Positions 1 through 8,903 of a stretch of 64,000 bases of DNA are shown piece by piece (within the stretch, counting starts at the first letter, position 1; each line of letters starts with the position of its first letter). Origin of the DNA: Mermis nigrescens (lineage: Eukaryota > Nematoda > Enoplea > Mermithida > Mermithidae); the NCBI GenBank assembly GCA_036768485.1, contig JAVLUZ010000273.1, positions 2,413,669 to 2,477,668 of the forward strand, in the 5' to 3' direction. Under the pieces are notes generated by a model, which was given only the letters and a program-made list of their open reading frames with translations, was not told where the DNA came from and did not search any database. The translations under genes and the position numbers were made by a program.

Positions 1-877
1 GGCGCAATGCTGTAGCATAGGCTGTGTTGTGGCATAGGGAGGGAGGGGGCGCGCGCCAGCCCAGAGCCAGGGGCCCAGGGCCAGGAAAAGGGTAAATTTT
101 CCTGGGGGAAATTTCCATGGGGGAAATTTCCCTATGAGAAAACTTGAAATAAGTATAAATCAAGAACCAGTGGTCGGATTGGGCTGAAATTTTAGGGTTA
201 GGATGAACACCTTATTAGCAAACTACTACAAAAATTTTGAGGGAGCACCTACAGTATACCAGCATAAGTTCACACTTTTGCATGACTCAAGAACTAATGG
301 CCGGATTTTGTTCAAATTTTCAGGAAATGATGTATAGACGTTAGCTGTGCTATGTACAGAATTTCAGCGCGTAACCTAGAGTATGCCGATTACACTGCTT
401 TTTCAGTTGCCACCCTAGGACCTTATCTTATAGCGTTGTAGTGTTATAGCATAGGAGTCTGACCTGCCTGGACAAACCAGAGCCTGTGTTGTAGCATAGG
501 ATGCCGGGTAAAGCGGGGGCGGTGGACGAGGCAAATCTGCGCCCTGGCCCAAAATCAAGGTCGCGCCAGGGCGCAAATGGCTTGGGGTCCTGAAAAAGGG
601 GTTCCTCCGCATTTTATCGATTTTTTTACAGTAACAGCTGGTTCCGAAACAACTTGTTCCGAAACAAAGGCAATATAAGTTGTGGGTGAGGGGTAAGAGA
701 GTATTGTTGTATTTTGGGGGGACTAGTGTAAAGTGTAAAGCTAGTGTAAAGTGTAAAGTAGTGTAAAGCAAGCTTAGGGAAAAAGTTTTTTCCTACAATT
801 TTAGAATATTTATGCATCAGTTTCATTTTTTACAGTAACAGTTGGTTCCGAAAGAATTTGTTCCGAAACAACATTGT

Positions 878-879
<2 letters not shown>

Positions 880-952
<73 letters not shown>
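880..952 (+). repeat. GT microsatellite (mirrored as AC at 7582-7652)
   Basis: About 36 uninterrupted TG units. The mirror tract at 7582-7652 shows it was present before the arms were duplicated. Confidence 0.95.
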
Positions 953-954
<2 letters not shown>

Positions 955-1067
955 GGGGGTAGCAGTCCCTGTGGGAGTCCACAAGCGCCACCTCCACAAA
1001 CGCCACCTCCAGAAGCGCTACTGCGTTCACTATAGCCTTTATAGTGAGTTTACGAAAGTAGTCAGCT

Positions 1068-1782
1068 ATTTCGTCATCATGTCATAGCGATTATTATCTA
1101 CGTGCAAATTAATTATTTTGATGGCCTTTGGCCCTTCATAAAACAGAATATTGTCCGAGTAAACTTTAATTTGGTAGTCAGGTACCAGAACGTTTTGAAT
1201 TTTTTCAACAGCATCAAGACCGTATTTTTCTTTATCAGTGTTAAGATCAGCTTTGTGCATTGAGTCTAGAGCAAGCTGCTTTTGTAAACAATGTCGCCCT
1301 TTATCGCCTTTCCTAATAGACTCCCATTTTGGGCTATTGTCCAGCTTTGCTATTCCTGTAACAACAGCTCGAGGAAGTGATGAATTATCATTTGATGCAA
1401 TTTTAATGTACGCTCCTCTGCCCAATTGTGGTTTCTTATTTACTACGACTACCTTGAAGATCATCTCTTCGTCAAACCTAAGCTCCTCACTGGACTGTGC
1501 TATATTTTCAATAATACTAAAAACTTTGTTGGTGTTCAGATACTGACGCTGAGTAAATGGAACTAATACAGGGAAGTCAAGGCATGAATGTTTGATTTCT
1601 AGACCTATCAGACTGTCTGCGGGGTAATGCTTGAGTATCTGCTGGATAGCTTGCTCAAACATCTCTTTAATATCAGGACAGTCATCGTGGTTTCTAAACT
1701 TTAGTCGAAATGTACTTGCAGCTGACTTAAACCTACGAACAGAAGTGAATGAGTGTTCGCTTACTTCAAAAAATTGATCCAT
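1068..1782 (-). pseudogene. Polinton PolB N-terminal fragment, left arm
   Basis: An open frame of 238 codons resembles the conserved region that precedes the exonuclease domain in Polinton protein-primed DNA polymerases, including the short motif GDKGRHCLQKQLA and a YDMMTK end. It stops where the gene would continue, and no exonuclease or polymerase motifs follow. The frame runs into non-coding terminal sequence. A TATAAATA box lies 36 bp upstream of the ATG, and the integrase is divergent from it. Assignment to PolB rests on remembered family appearance and is not a search result; a separate accessory protein is possible. It cannot act as a polymerase as it stands. Confidence 0.65.
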
Positions 1783-1818
1783 TTTTGAGGAAAACTATAA
1801 CATATACTGCTTGACCCT

Positions 1819-1826
1819 TATTTATA
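1819..1826 (-). promoter_or_regulatory. TATA box of PolB fragment, left arm
   Basis: TATAAATA on the minus strand, 36 bp before the ATG at 1782. Conserved at the equivalent site in the right arm (6705-6712). Confidence 0.7.
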
Positions 1827-1877
1827 GACAAAATTATTGCATTAGATGGTAAGAATCCAAAAACTAGGAATGTTGTT

Positions 1878-1885
1878 TATAAATA
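1878..1885 (+). promoter_or_regulatory. TATA box of integrase, left arm
   Basis: TATAAATA lies 27 bp upstream of the in-frame ATG at 1912. It sits downstream of the first ATG at 1846, so it argues that translation starts at 1912 and not 1846. Conserved in the right arm (6646-6653, minus). Confidence 0.7.
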
Positions 1886-1911
1886 GATGGAATGCTAAAA
1901 ATTGTTCAAGA

Positions 1912-2970
1912 ATGAATAAAATACTTAAGAAACTGTACTACAATCCACAAAGTGGAAACACTGGCGATAATCAACTTTACACTCGCATAAAAAAGATTCG
2001 CCCGACTGTTAAATTAGAACAAGTACGTGCCTGGCTAGAAAAGCAACCCACCTATACTTTACACAAACCCGTCCTCAAGCATTATTCACGAAATAAAGTA
2101 TTAGTAAGCAGCATTGATGAGCAATAGCAATGTGATATTGTAGATCTTCAATCTTTAGCGAGGCATAATGATAATTTTAAGTATCTCTTGAATTGCATAG
2201 ACATTTTTTCAAAATACGCATGGTCTCTTCCTCTAAAATCTAAAAGTTCAAAAGATGTTCTGACCGCTTTTCAAAGCATTTTAAATTCATCTAATCGAAA
2301 ACCGTACAAGCTGCAAACGGACGCAGGGACCGAATTTACAAACAAGGAGTTCCAGAAATTTCTAAAATCTGAATCTATCGATTTTTTCACGACCAGAAGC
2401 GAAACAAAAGCTAGCATAGTTGAACGTTTTAATCGCACGGTTAAAGAACGTATGTGGCGGTACTTCACAAAGAGTAATTCGTATAAATATATTGACATAT
2501 TACCCGACTTGATAAAAAATTATAATCACTCTAAGCATCGTACGATAGGTACATCGCCAGCTAATGTGACCGTAAAAAATGAGACGGACATCTTGAATAG
2601 AGCATTTAGAATTGATAAACAGAACGTTGTCTTTAAATTTAATATTGGCGATAAAGTCCGACTGAGTAAAGTTAAGCGCACTTTTGAAAAAGGATTTTGG
2701 CCCAACTGGACAGAGGAGTTTTTCGTAATTAAATAAAGATATGCTCGAACCCCATCCGTTTATGTTCTAGAAGACCAAATGGGCGAAAGAGTCGAGGGTA
2801 TTTTTTATGAGCCCGAATTGCAAAAAATTGAAACAAAAACTGACGATTTGTATGTAATTGAAAAGATTTCGAAAACACATAAGAAAGGCAATAAAACTGA
2901 TTATTTAGTACGGTGGCGAGGGTACCCAGAAAAGTTTGATTCCTGGGTCTCGAACCTAATCAAGCTATAA
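1912..2970 (+). pseudogene. Polinton integrase with chromodomain, left arm
   Basis: Retrovirus-type (DDE) integrase that would insert element DNA. The catalytic core is visible: first Asp in QCDIVD near 2135, second in TDAGTEF near 2325, Glu in SIVERFNR near 2415. A C-terminal chromodomain follows (YLVRWRGYPEKFDSWV near 2905-2955), as is usual for Polinton integrases. The start at 1912 is chosen from the TATA box 27 bp upstream. An in-frame TAG at 2125-2127, just before the first catalytic Asp, and a TAA at 2734 break the frame. The right-arm copy has Trp at the first position, so the TAG is a later lesion. The gene is divergent from the PolB fragment, and its stop codon lies inside the next gene's TATA box. 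Confidence 0.92.
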
Positions 2971-2973
2971 ATA
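2966..2973 (+). promoter_or_regulatory. TATA box of unknown gene, overlapping integrase stop
   Basis: TATAAATA contains the integrase TAA stop (2968-2970) and lies 34 bp upstream of the ATG at 3008. The same overlap of stop codon and TATA box occurs at 52756-52763 in another Polinton. Confidence 0.7.
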
Positions 2974-3007
2974 GTAAGTAATTATGTATTTCCAATTAAA
3001 GGCACAA

Positions 3008-3325
3008 ATGGAGATCAGCCGATGTTTTTTCAATCATATGTTGCATCGTTTGTCACAATACACTTACTTGTCTGATGATGCAATTGCAGATTATTTTTGG
3101 CCAAAAATGAGCGAGCAATATAAGCAAACATTGCTGGAATTTGATGAGAATGCCATGTTGAGCTTCTCAAAGTATATCAGAAAACGATTAAAAAAGGGCG
3201 ATATTTACACATTATTTAAATTATGGGAATTTCTAAGTCCCGAGGCCAAATTTTATTTTGCAAACCTTTACACCACACACATAGACGAGCACCTAATCTC
3301 ATCCTTGTCTAAGGTTTTAATATAA
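3008..3325 (+). CDS. Unknown Polinton gene, about 105 residues
   Basis: I do not recognise this protein. The frame opens at 2984, but the TATA box 34 bp before the second ATG favours a start at 3008 (MEISRCFF). The product is about 105 residues, looks helical, is rich in Phe, Tyr and Leu, and has a basic stretch (KYIRKRLKKG) in the middle. It has no membrane segment, cysteine cluster or nucleotide-binding motif. It lies between the integrase and the TBP-like gene and is repeated in the right arm with a frameshift. This left copy is intact. A structural or DNA-associated accessory role is only a guess. Confidence 0.6.
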   Translation: MEISRCFFNHMLHRLSQYTYLSDDAIADYFWPKMSEQYKQTLLEFDENAMLSFSKYIRKRLKKGDIYTLFKLWEFLSPEAKFYFANLYTTHIDEHLISSLSKVLI

Positions 3326-3330
3326 AGTTT

Positions 3331-3557
3331 TGCGGAGTTTGGAAAATTTTTTGTAAAGTTTTAAAATTTTTTTGTAAAGTTTGGAAATTCTTTTGTAAAG
3401 TTTGGAAAATTTTTCGCAGAGTTTGGAATTAATTTTGTGTGCTTAAGCTTAGGAATTTTGCAGAGTTTGGAAAATTTTTTGTAAAGTTTGGAAATTTTTT
3501 GTAAAGTTTGGAAAATTTTTTGAAAAGTATGGAAAATTTCCTGTAAAGTTTGGAAAA
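3331..3557 (+). repeat. 21-bp minisatellite GTAAAGTTTGGAAAATTTTT
   Basis: About ten degenerate units of a 20-21-bp motif, with GCAGAGTTTGG variants, separate the unknown gene from the convergent TBP-like gene. It is mirrored at 4971-5197. A near-identical unit (GTAAAGTTTGGAACATTTTT) forms arrays in the foldback element at 39.2 and 42.4 kb. Confidence 0.9.
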
Positions 3558-3560
3558 TTA

Positions 3561-4116
3561 TCATTTAATTTGGCATCGTTCAAGCGTTGTTGAGACTATT
3601 TTATATGCTATATGCAACTCATGCTTGTGTTTTGCACCTGTGAGAATCATTTTTCCGCTTGTAAAGAGCAAAAATGTTACATTTTGAAATTTGTATACTA
3701 AACCAGGAAACAATTCTACTTCGTACATGCATTTCCCATTTACCATCTCATAAAATTTACAAAGATCAATGCGAAATCCCAAGTTAGCCGAGCCAACAAA
3801 AAGCTCAGGCTTTATTTTCAACATTGAATTATGTTATTATGGGTAAATGAATCAAAAAAAAAATAAAGCCCTCATCTTTAGTATTTGGATGAATGCCTTT
3901 ATCGTATTTTCGCCTTCTTGTATAGTTTTAGCTCCAACGCATACAATTTTACCCGATCTGAAAATCCAGTAATGCTGCCTGCGGTAATCGAAATACAATA
4001 CCTGGAAATCTTTGGTGACTGTATTGCGCAGTATTTGGCAATTTCAGATAGACATCATCTAGATTTAGCGTATTCGGCAGTGCTGTAGTTAGCACAATGT
4101 TCTGTATTGTGACCAT
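3561..4116 (-). pseudogene. TBP-like protein (two-repeat TBP core), left arm
   Basis: Encodes a TATA-binding-protein-like core of about 185 residues with no N-terminal extension. Repeat 1 starts at the ATG at 4116 (MVTIQNIVLTT), carries RFPGIVFRL, and continues after a 1-base frameshift near 3967 with an SGK-IVCVGAK motif. Repeat 2 lies at 3824-3561 with VGSANLGF, ELFPGLVYKF and LLFTSGKMILTGAK. These match the paired SGK-x-V-x-TGAK motifs, the FPG turn and the DNA-intercalating Phe positions of TBP. An insertion near 3827-3870 adds a second break. The gene is divergent from the packaging ATPase, with TATA boxes between them. Function (recruiting transcription to element promoters) is inference; fold assignment is strong. 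Confidence 0.88.
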
Positions 4117-4120
4117 TTTC

Positions 4121-4154
4121 TATAAATACCTGTATATATAAATCATTATTTATA
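4121..4154. promoter_or_regulatory. Divergent TATA promoter between TBP-like and ATPase genes
   Basis: Forward TATAAATA at 4121-4128 lies 33 bp before the ATPase ATG at 4162. Reverse TATAAATA at 4147-4154 lies 31 bp before the TBP-like ATG at 4116. The two genes share a 45-bp intergenic region that is almost entirely TATA-like. Confidence 0.72.
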
Positions 4155-4161
4155 AACAAAA

Positions 4162-4600
4162 ATGATTTTTCAACATCCTTTCACCTGCCTTGTCTCAGAG
4201 CCAACAAAATCGGGCAAAACAACGTTTGTTAGGCGACTGATTTGATACTAAAATTAAAAAGATTTGGTGGTGCTTCGCATAAAACCAACCGCTTTATAAG
4301 AAAATCGATCATGTGTCATTTATAGAGGGGCTTCCTGATTTTAGTTACTTTAAGCAGTTCAGCCCTACACCACAACTTTTGATACTCGATGATTTAATGC
4401 AAGAGAGTAAAGGTAATGCTCAAATTGTACAACTATTCACAAGGAGTTGTCATAATTGGAATATTAGCATCATTCACATTGTACAAAACGCTTTCTTCGA
4501 AGGTCTCAGAACATCGCGTATAAACTCGGATTATATTGTTTTATTTAAAAATCCTGCTGATCAGCTACAAGCACAAATGCTGTCTAGGCAGCTTTACTGA
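4162..4600 (+). pseudogene. Polinton packaging ATPase (FtsK/HerA-A32 type), truncated
   Basis: ATPase that would pump the genome into capsids. The first 27 codons carry a Walker A loop (SEPTKSGKTTF near 4195-4228). A frameshift near 4235 and a stop follow; then the frame from 4313 carries a Walker B (LLILDDLM near 4377) and the following HIVQN motif near 4475. The C-terminus is cut after LSRQLY, exactly where the right arm of the palindrome begins. It lies in the unique loop, so only one copy exists. It starts 33 bp after a TATA box and is divergent from the TBP-like gene. Confidence 0.88.
4586..4599. other. Palindrome junction with microhomology
   Basis: AGGCAGCTTTACTG at the ATPase 3' break is nearly identical to the complement of 3966-3980 inside the TBP-like gene (AGGCAGCATTACTGG). 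In the ATPase it encodes RQLY of a conserved motif; in the TBP-like gene it encodes part of QAALL. The sequence is therefore native to both genes, which suggests fold-back template switching at short homology. Confidence 0.75.
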
Positions 4601-4965
4601 TTTTCAGATCGGGTAAAAGTGTATGCGTTGGAGCTAAAACTATACAAGAAGGCGAAAATACGATAAAGGCATTCATCCAAATACTAAAGATGGAGAATTC
4701 AATGTTGAAAATAAAGCCTGAGCTTTTTGTCGGCTCGGCTAACTTGGGATTTCGCATTGATCTTTGTAAATTTTATGAGATGGTAAATGGGAAATGCATG
4801 TACGAAGTAGAATTGTTTCCTGGTTTAGTATACAAATTTCAAAATGTAACATTTTTGCTCTTTACAAGCGGAAAAATGATTCTCACAGGTGCAAAACACA
4901 AGCGAGAGTTGCATATAGCATATAAAATAGTCTCAACAATGCTTGAACAATGCCAAATTAAATGA
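4600..4965 (+). pseudogene. TBP-like protein, right arm (5'-truncated)
   Basis: Continuous frame from the junction through the repeat 1 tail (IFRSGKSVCVGAK) and all of repeat 2 (ELFPGLVYKF, LLFTSGKMILTGAK) to the stop at 4963-4965. It lacks both the frameshift and the insertion that break the left copy. It also lacks the first 50 or so codons, which exist only in the left arm, and has no promoter of its own. This is the cleanest evidence that both TBP repeats belong to one protein. Confidence 0.88.
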
Positions 4966-4970
4966 TAATT

Positions 4971-5197
4971 TTCCAAACTTTACAAGAAATTTTCCAAACT
5001 TTACAAAAAATTTTCCAAACTTTACAAAAAAATTTCCGAACTTTACAAAAAATTTTCCAAAGTCTGCAAAATTCCTATGCTTAAGCACACAAAATTAATT
5101 CCAAACTCTGCAAAAAATTTTCCAAACTTTACAAAAAAATTTCCAAACTTTACAAAAAAATTTCCAAACTTTACAAAAAATTTTCCAAACTCCGCAA
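4971..5197 (-). repeat. 21-bp minisatellite, right arm
   Basis: Mirror of the array at 3331-3557, with slightly different unit number and variants. Confidence 0.9.
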
Positions 5198-5216
5198 TAC
5201 TTTATATTAAAACCTT

Positions 5217-5518
5217 AGACATGGATGAGATTAGGTGCTCGTCTACGTGTGTGGTGCAAAGGTTTGCAAAATAAAATTTGGCCTCGGGACTTAGAAATTC
5301 CCATAATTTAAATAATGTGTAAAATATCGCCCTTTTTTTCGTTTTCTGATATACTTTGAGAAGCTCAACATGGCATTCTCATCAAATTCCAGCAATGTTT
5401 GCTTATATTGCTCGCTCATTTTTGGCCAAAAATAATCTCCAATTGCATCATCAGACAAGTAAGTGTATTGTGACAAACGATGCAACATATGATCGAAAAA
5501 ACATCGGCTGATCTCCAT
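5217..5518 (-). pseudogene. Unknown Polinton gene, right-arm copy
   Basis: Copy of the gene at 3008-3325. It is intact from the ATG at 5518 to about residue 60, then a 1-base loss in the A/T run at 5335 shifts the frame. TATAAATA lies 35 bp upstream (5553-5560), supporting the same start as chosen in the left arm. Confidence 0.75.
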
Positions 5519-5552
5519 TTTTGCCTTTAATTGGAAATACAGAATTACTTAC

Positions 5553-5560
5553 TATTTATA
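5553..5560 (-). promoter_or_regulatory. TATA box of unknown gene, right arm
   Basis: Minus-strand TATAAATA 35 bp before the ATG at 5518, overlapping the end of the integrase gene as in the left arm. Confidence 0.7.
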
Positions 5561-6619
5561 ACTTTATTAGGTTCGAGACCCAGGAATCAAACTTTTCTGG
5601 GTACCCTCGCCACCGTACTAAATAATTAGTTTTATTGCCTTTCTTACGTGTTTTCAAAATCTTTTCAATTACATACAAATTGTCAGTTTTTGTTTCAATT
5701 TTTTGCAATTCAGGCTCATAAAAAATACCCTCGACTCTTTCGCCCATTTGGTCTTCTAGAACATAAACGGATGGGGTTCGAGCATATCTTTATTTAATTA
5801 CGAAAAACTCCTCTGTCCAGTTGGGCCAAAATCCTTTTTCAAAAGTGCGCTTAACTTTACTCAGTCGGACTTTATCGCCAATATTAAATTTAAAGACAAC
5901 GTTCTGTTTATCAATTCTAAATGCTCTATTCAAGATGTCCGTCTCATTTTTTACGGTCACATTAGCTGGCGATGTACCTATCGTACGATGCTTAGAGTGA
6001 TTATAATTTTTTATCAAGTCGAGTAATATGTCAATATATTTATACGAATTACTCTTTGTGAAGTACCGCCACATACGTTCTTTAAGCGTGCGATTAAAAC
6101 GTTCAACTATTGCTAGCTTTTGTTTCGCTTCTGGTCGTGAGAAAATCGATAGATTCAGATTTTAGAAATTTCTGGAACTCCTTGTTTGTAAATTCGGTCC
6201 CTGCGTCCGTTTGCAGCTTGTACGGTTTTCGATTAGATGAATTTAAAATGCTTTGAAAAGCGGTCAGAACATCTTTTGAACTTTTAGATTATAGAGGAAG
6301 AGACCATGCGTATTTTGAAAAAATGTCTATGCAATTCAAGAGATACTTAAAATTATCATTATGCTTCGCTGAAGATTGAAGATCTACAATATCACATTGC
6401 CATTGCTCATCAATGCTGCTTACTAATACTTTATTTCGTGAATAATGCTTGAGGACGGGTTTGTGTAAAGTATAGGTGGGTTGCTTTTCTAGACAGGCAC
6501 GTACTTGTTCTAATTTAACAGTCGGGCGAATCTTTTTGATGCGAGTGTAAAGTTGATTAACGCTAGCAAGTGTATCCACTTTGTGGATTGTAGTACAGTT
6601 TCTTAAGTATTTTATTCAT
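5556..6619 (-). pseudogene. Polinton chromodomain integrase, right-arm copy
   Basis: Same gene as 1912-2970. The N-terminal region and first catalytic Asp are intact here (EQWQCDIVD near 6390), the second Asp lies in TDAGTEF near 6205, and the chromodomain ends near 5570. Different lesions break it: a stop near 6285, a frameshift near 6140 by the catalytic Glu region, and a stop before the chromodomain near 5795. The start at 6619 has TATAAATA 27 bp upstream. Confidence 0.9.
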
Positions 6620-6645
6620 TCTTGAACAATTTTTAGCATTCCATC

Positions 6646-6653
6646 TATTTATA
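6646..6653 (-). promoter_or_regulatory. TATA box of integrase, right arm
   Basis: Minus-strand TATAAATA 27 bp before the ATG at 6619, at the same spacing as in the left arm. Confidence 0.7.
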
Positions 6654-6704
6654 AACAACATTCCTAGTTTTTGGATTCTTACCATCTAATGCAATAATTT
6701 TGTC

Positions 6705-6712
6705 TATAAATA
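6705..6712 (+). promoter_or_regulatory. TATA box of PolB fragment, right arm
   Basis: TATAAATA 36 bp before the ATG at 6748. Confidence 0.7.
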
Positions 6713-6747
6713 AGGGTCAAGCAGTATTTGTTATAGTTTTCCTCAAA

Positions 6748-7467
6748 ATGGATCAATTTTTTTGAAGTAAGCGAACACTCATTCACTTCTGTTCGTAGGT
6801 TTAAGTCAGCTGCAAGTACATTTCGACTAAAGTTTCTAAACCTTGATGACTGTCCTGATATTGAAGAGATGTTTGAGCAAGCTATCCAGCAGATACTCAA
6901 GCATTACCCCCGCAGACAGTCTGATAGGTCTAGAAATCAAACATTCATGCCTTGACTTCCCTGTATTAGTTCCATTTTACTCAGCGTCAGTATCTGAACA
7001 CCAACAAAGTTTTTAGTATTATTGAAAATATAGCACAGTCCAGTAAGGAGCTTAGGTTTGACGAAGATATGATCTTCAAGGTAGTCGTAGTAAATAAGAA
7101 ACCAGAATTGGGCAGAGGAGCGTACATTAAAATTGCATCAAATGATAATTTATCACTTCCTCGAGCTGTTGTTACAGGAATAGCAAAGCTGGACAATAGC
7201 CCAAAATGGGAGTCTATTAGGAAAGGCGATAAAGGGCGACATTGTTTACAAAAGCAGCTTGCTCTAGACTTAATGCACAAAGCTGATCTTAACACTGATA
7301 AAGAAAAATACGGTCTTGATGCTGTTGAAAAAATTCAAAACGTTCTGGTACCTGACTACCAAATTAAAGTTTACTCGGACAATATTCTGTTTTATGAAGG
7401 GCCAAGGGCCATCAAAATAATTAATTTGCACGTAGATAATCATCGCTACGACCTGATGACGAAATAG
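6748..7467 (+). pseudogene. Polinton PolB N-terminal fragment, right arm
   Basis: Copy of 1068-1782. A T-run expansion right after the start (near 6765) and small indels near 6910 and 6980 shift the frame. From 7069 the frame is open through GDKGRHCLQKQLA to YDLMTK and the same stop. Both arms end the gene at the same codon, so the truncation predates the arm duplication or is built into this element family. Confidence 0.65.
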
Positions 7468-7591
7468 CTGACTACTTTCGTAAACTAACTATAAAGGCTA
7501 TAGTGAACAGCAGTAGCGCTTGTGGAGGTGGCGTTTGTGGAGGTGGCGCTTGTGGACTCCCACAGCGACTGCTACCCCCAACACACACACA

Positions 7592-7654
<63 letters not shown>

Positions 7655-8625
7655 ACAATGTTGTTTCGGAACAAATTCTTCCGGAACCAACTGTTACTGT
7701 AAAAAATGAAGCTGATGCATAAACATTCTAAAATTGTAGGAAAAACTTTTTTCCCTAAGCTTGCTTTACACTACTTTACACTTTACACTAGCTTTACACT
7801 TTACACTAGTCCCCCCAAAATACAACAATACTCTCTGGCCACTCACCCACAACTTATATTGCCTTTGTTTCGGAACAAGTTGTTTCTGGAACCAGCTGTT
7901 ACTGTAAAAAAATCGATAAAATGCGGAGGAACCCCTTTATTCAGGACCCCAAGCCACGGCGCCCCTGGCGCGACCTTGATTTTGGGCCAGGGCGCAGATT
8001 TGCTCGTCCACCGCCCCCGCTTCACCCGTCATCCTATGCTACAACACAGGCTCTGGTTTGTCCAGGCAGGTCAGACTCCTATGCTATAACACTACAACGC
8101 TATAAGACATGAGTCTAGGGTGGCAACTGAAAAAGCAGTGTAATCGGCATACTTCTAGGTTACGCGCTGAAATTCTGTACATAGCACAGCTAACGTCTAT
8201 ACATCATTTCCTGAAAATTTGAACAAAATCCGGCCATTAGTTCTTAAGTCATGCAAAAGTGTAAACTAATGCTGGTATACTGTAGGTGCTCCCTCAAATT
8301 TTGTAGTAGTTTGCTAAGAAGGTGTTCATCCTAACCCTAAAATTTCAGCCTAATCCGACTACTGGTTCTTGATTTATAGTTATATAAAGTTTTTTCCTAG
8401 GGTAATTTACCCCCATGGAAATTTCCCCCAGGGAAATTTCCCTTTCCCTGGCCCTGGGCCCCTGGCCCTGGCTGGCGCGCGCCCCCTCCCTCCCTATGCA
8501 ACAACACAGCCTACAGCACAGCATTGCGCCCTGAGAAAAGCCAGGGCGCAGATTCTGAGCCCCTCCGCCTATGCTATAACAGTACAACGCTATAAGATAA
8601 GGTCCTAGGGGCCACGGTATACTAC

Positions 8626-8632
8626 TTTCAAT
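8626..8632. other. Right terminus of Polinton 1 and predicted target duplication
   Basis: The element should end at ...ACTACT (8626). The following six bases TTCAAT are the predicted target-site duplication, to be found before AGTAGT upstream of the window. Polintons characteristically make 6-bp duplications and end in AG...CT. Confidence 0.55.
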
Positions 8633-8903
8633 CGTACAACTTCCTAGATTTCTCTGTTTTCTAAGAAAAATTGCTGCAATTTTTTGCAGCTTTTTGATAA
8701 GAGCACGTTTTCAAGTAGCTAACAGAATGTTTTCCGTGCACAAATTATTTTCGAATTTTAGCACGTGTGCATAGGGTGCAGTGCACAAAAAAACCCGCTT
8801 CCACGTCTCATATAACCCGCAAAAACAGAAGAAAAAGTAGCTACATACTTACATAAGGCACAGGAATCGCAATTATTTGTCTATCGATTTATAAAGTAAA
8901 GCC

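Larger units (their letters stand above)
1..3980 (+). repeat. Left arm of palindrome 1
   Basis: Inverted copy of 4586-8626. From outside to inside it holds GC-rich terminal sequence with CTATAACA-like motifs, a GT microsatellite, the PolB fragment, integrase, the unknown gene, the minisatellite and the C-terminal half of the TBP-like gene. The outer kilobase is non-coding. Confidence 0.9.
1..8626. mobile_element. Palindromic Polinton/Maverick element 1 (left end outside window)
   Basis: Two arms of about 4 kb are inverted copies of each other (1-3980 against 4586-8626) around a 605-bp loop. Gene content is Polinton-like: PolB N-terminal fragment, chromodomain integrase and packaging ATPase, plus a TBP-like gene and an unknown gene. 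The right end reads GGTATACTACT at 8626, matching the ACTACT terminus of the foldback element at 45941. Base 1 pairs with about 8531, so roughly 95 bp of the left arm should lie upstream of the window. No capsid, protease or polymerase catalytic region is present, so the element was probably non-autonomous. Both arms carry different disabling mutations. Confidence 0.85.
4586..8626 (-). repeat. Right arm of palindrome 1
   Basis: Inverted copy of 1-3980 that continues past the window edge equivalent to reach the element terminus at 8626. The last kilobase is non-coding terminal sequence with CTATAAGA/CTATAACA motifs. Confidence 0.9.

Noticed and set aside
830..1087. Poly His-Thr or Cys-Val frames
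   Set aside because: Translation of the GT/AC microsatellite.
1..8626. CRISPR-like or prokaryotic phage interpretation of arrays and ATPase/integrase
   Set aside because: The arrays are contiguous minisatellites without spacers, and the window contains introns, LTR elements and Polinton genes; it is eukaryotic.
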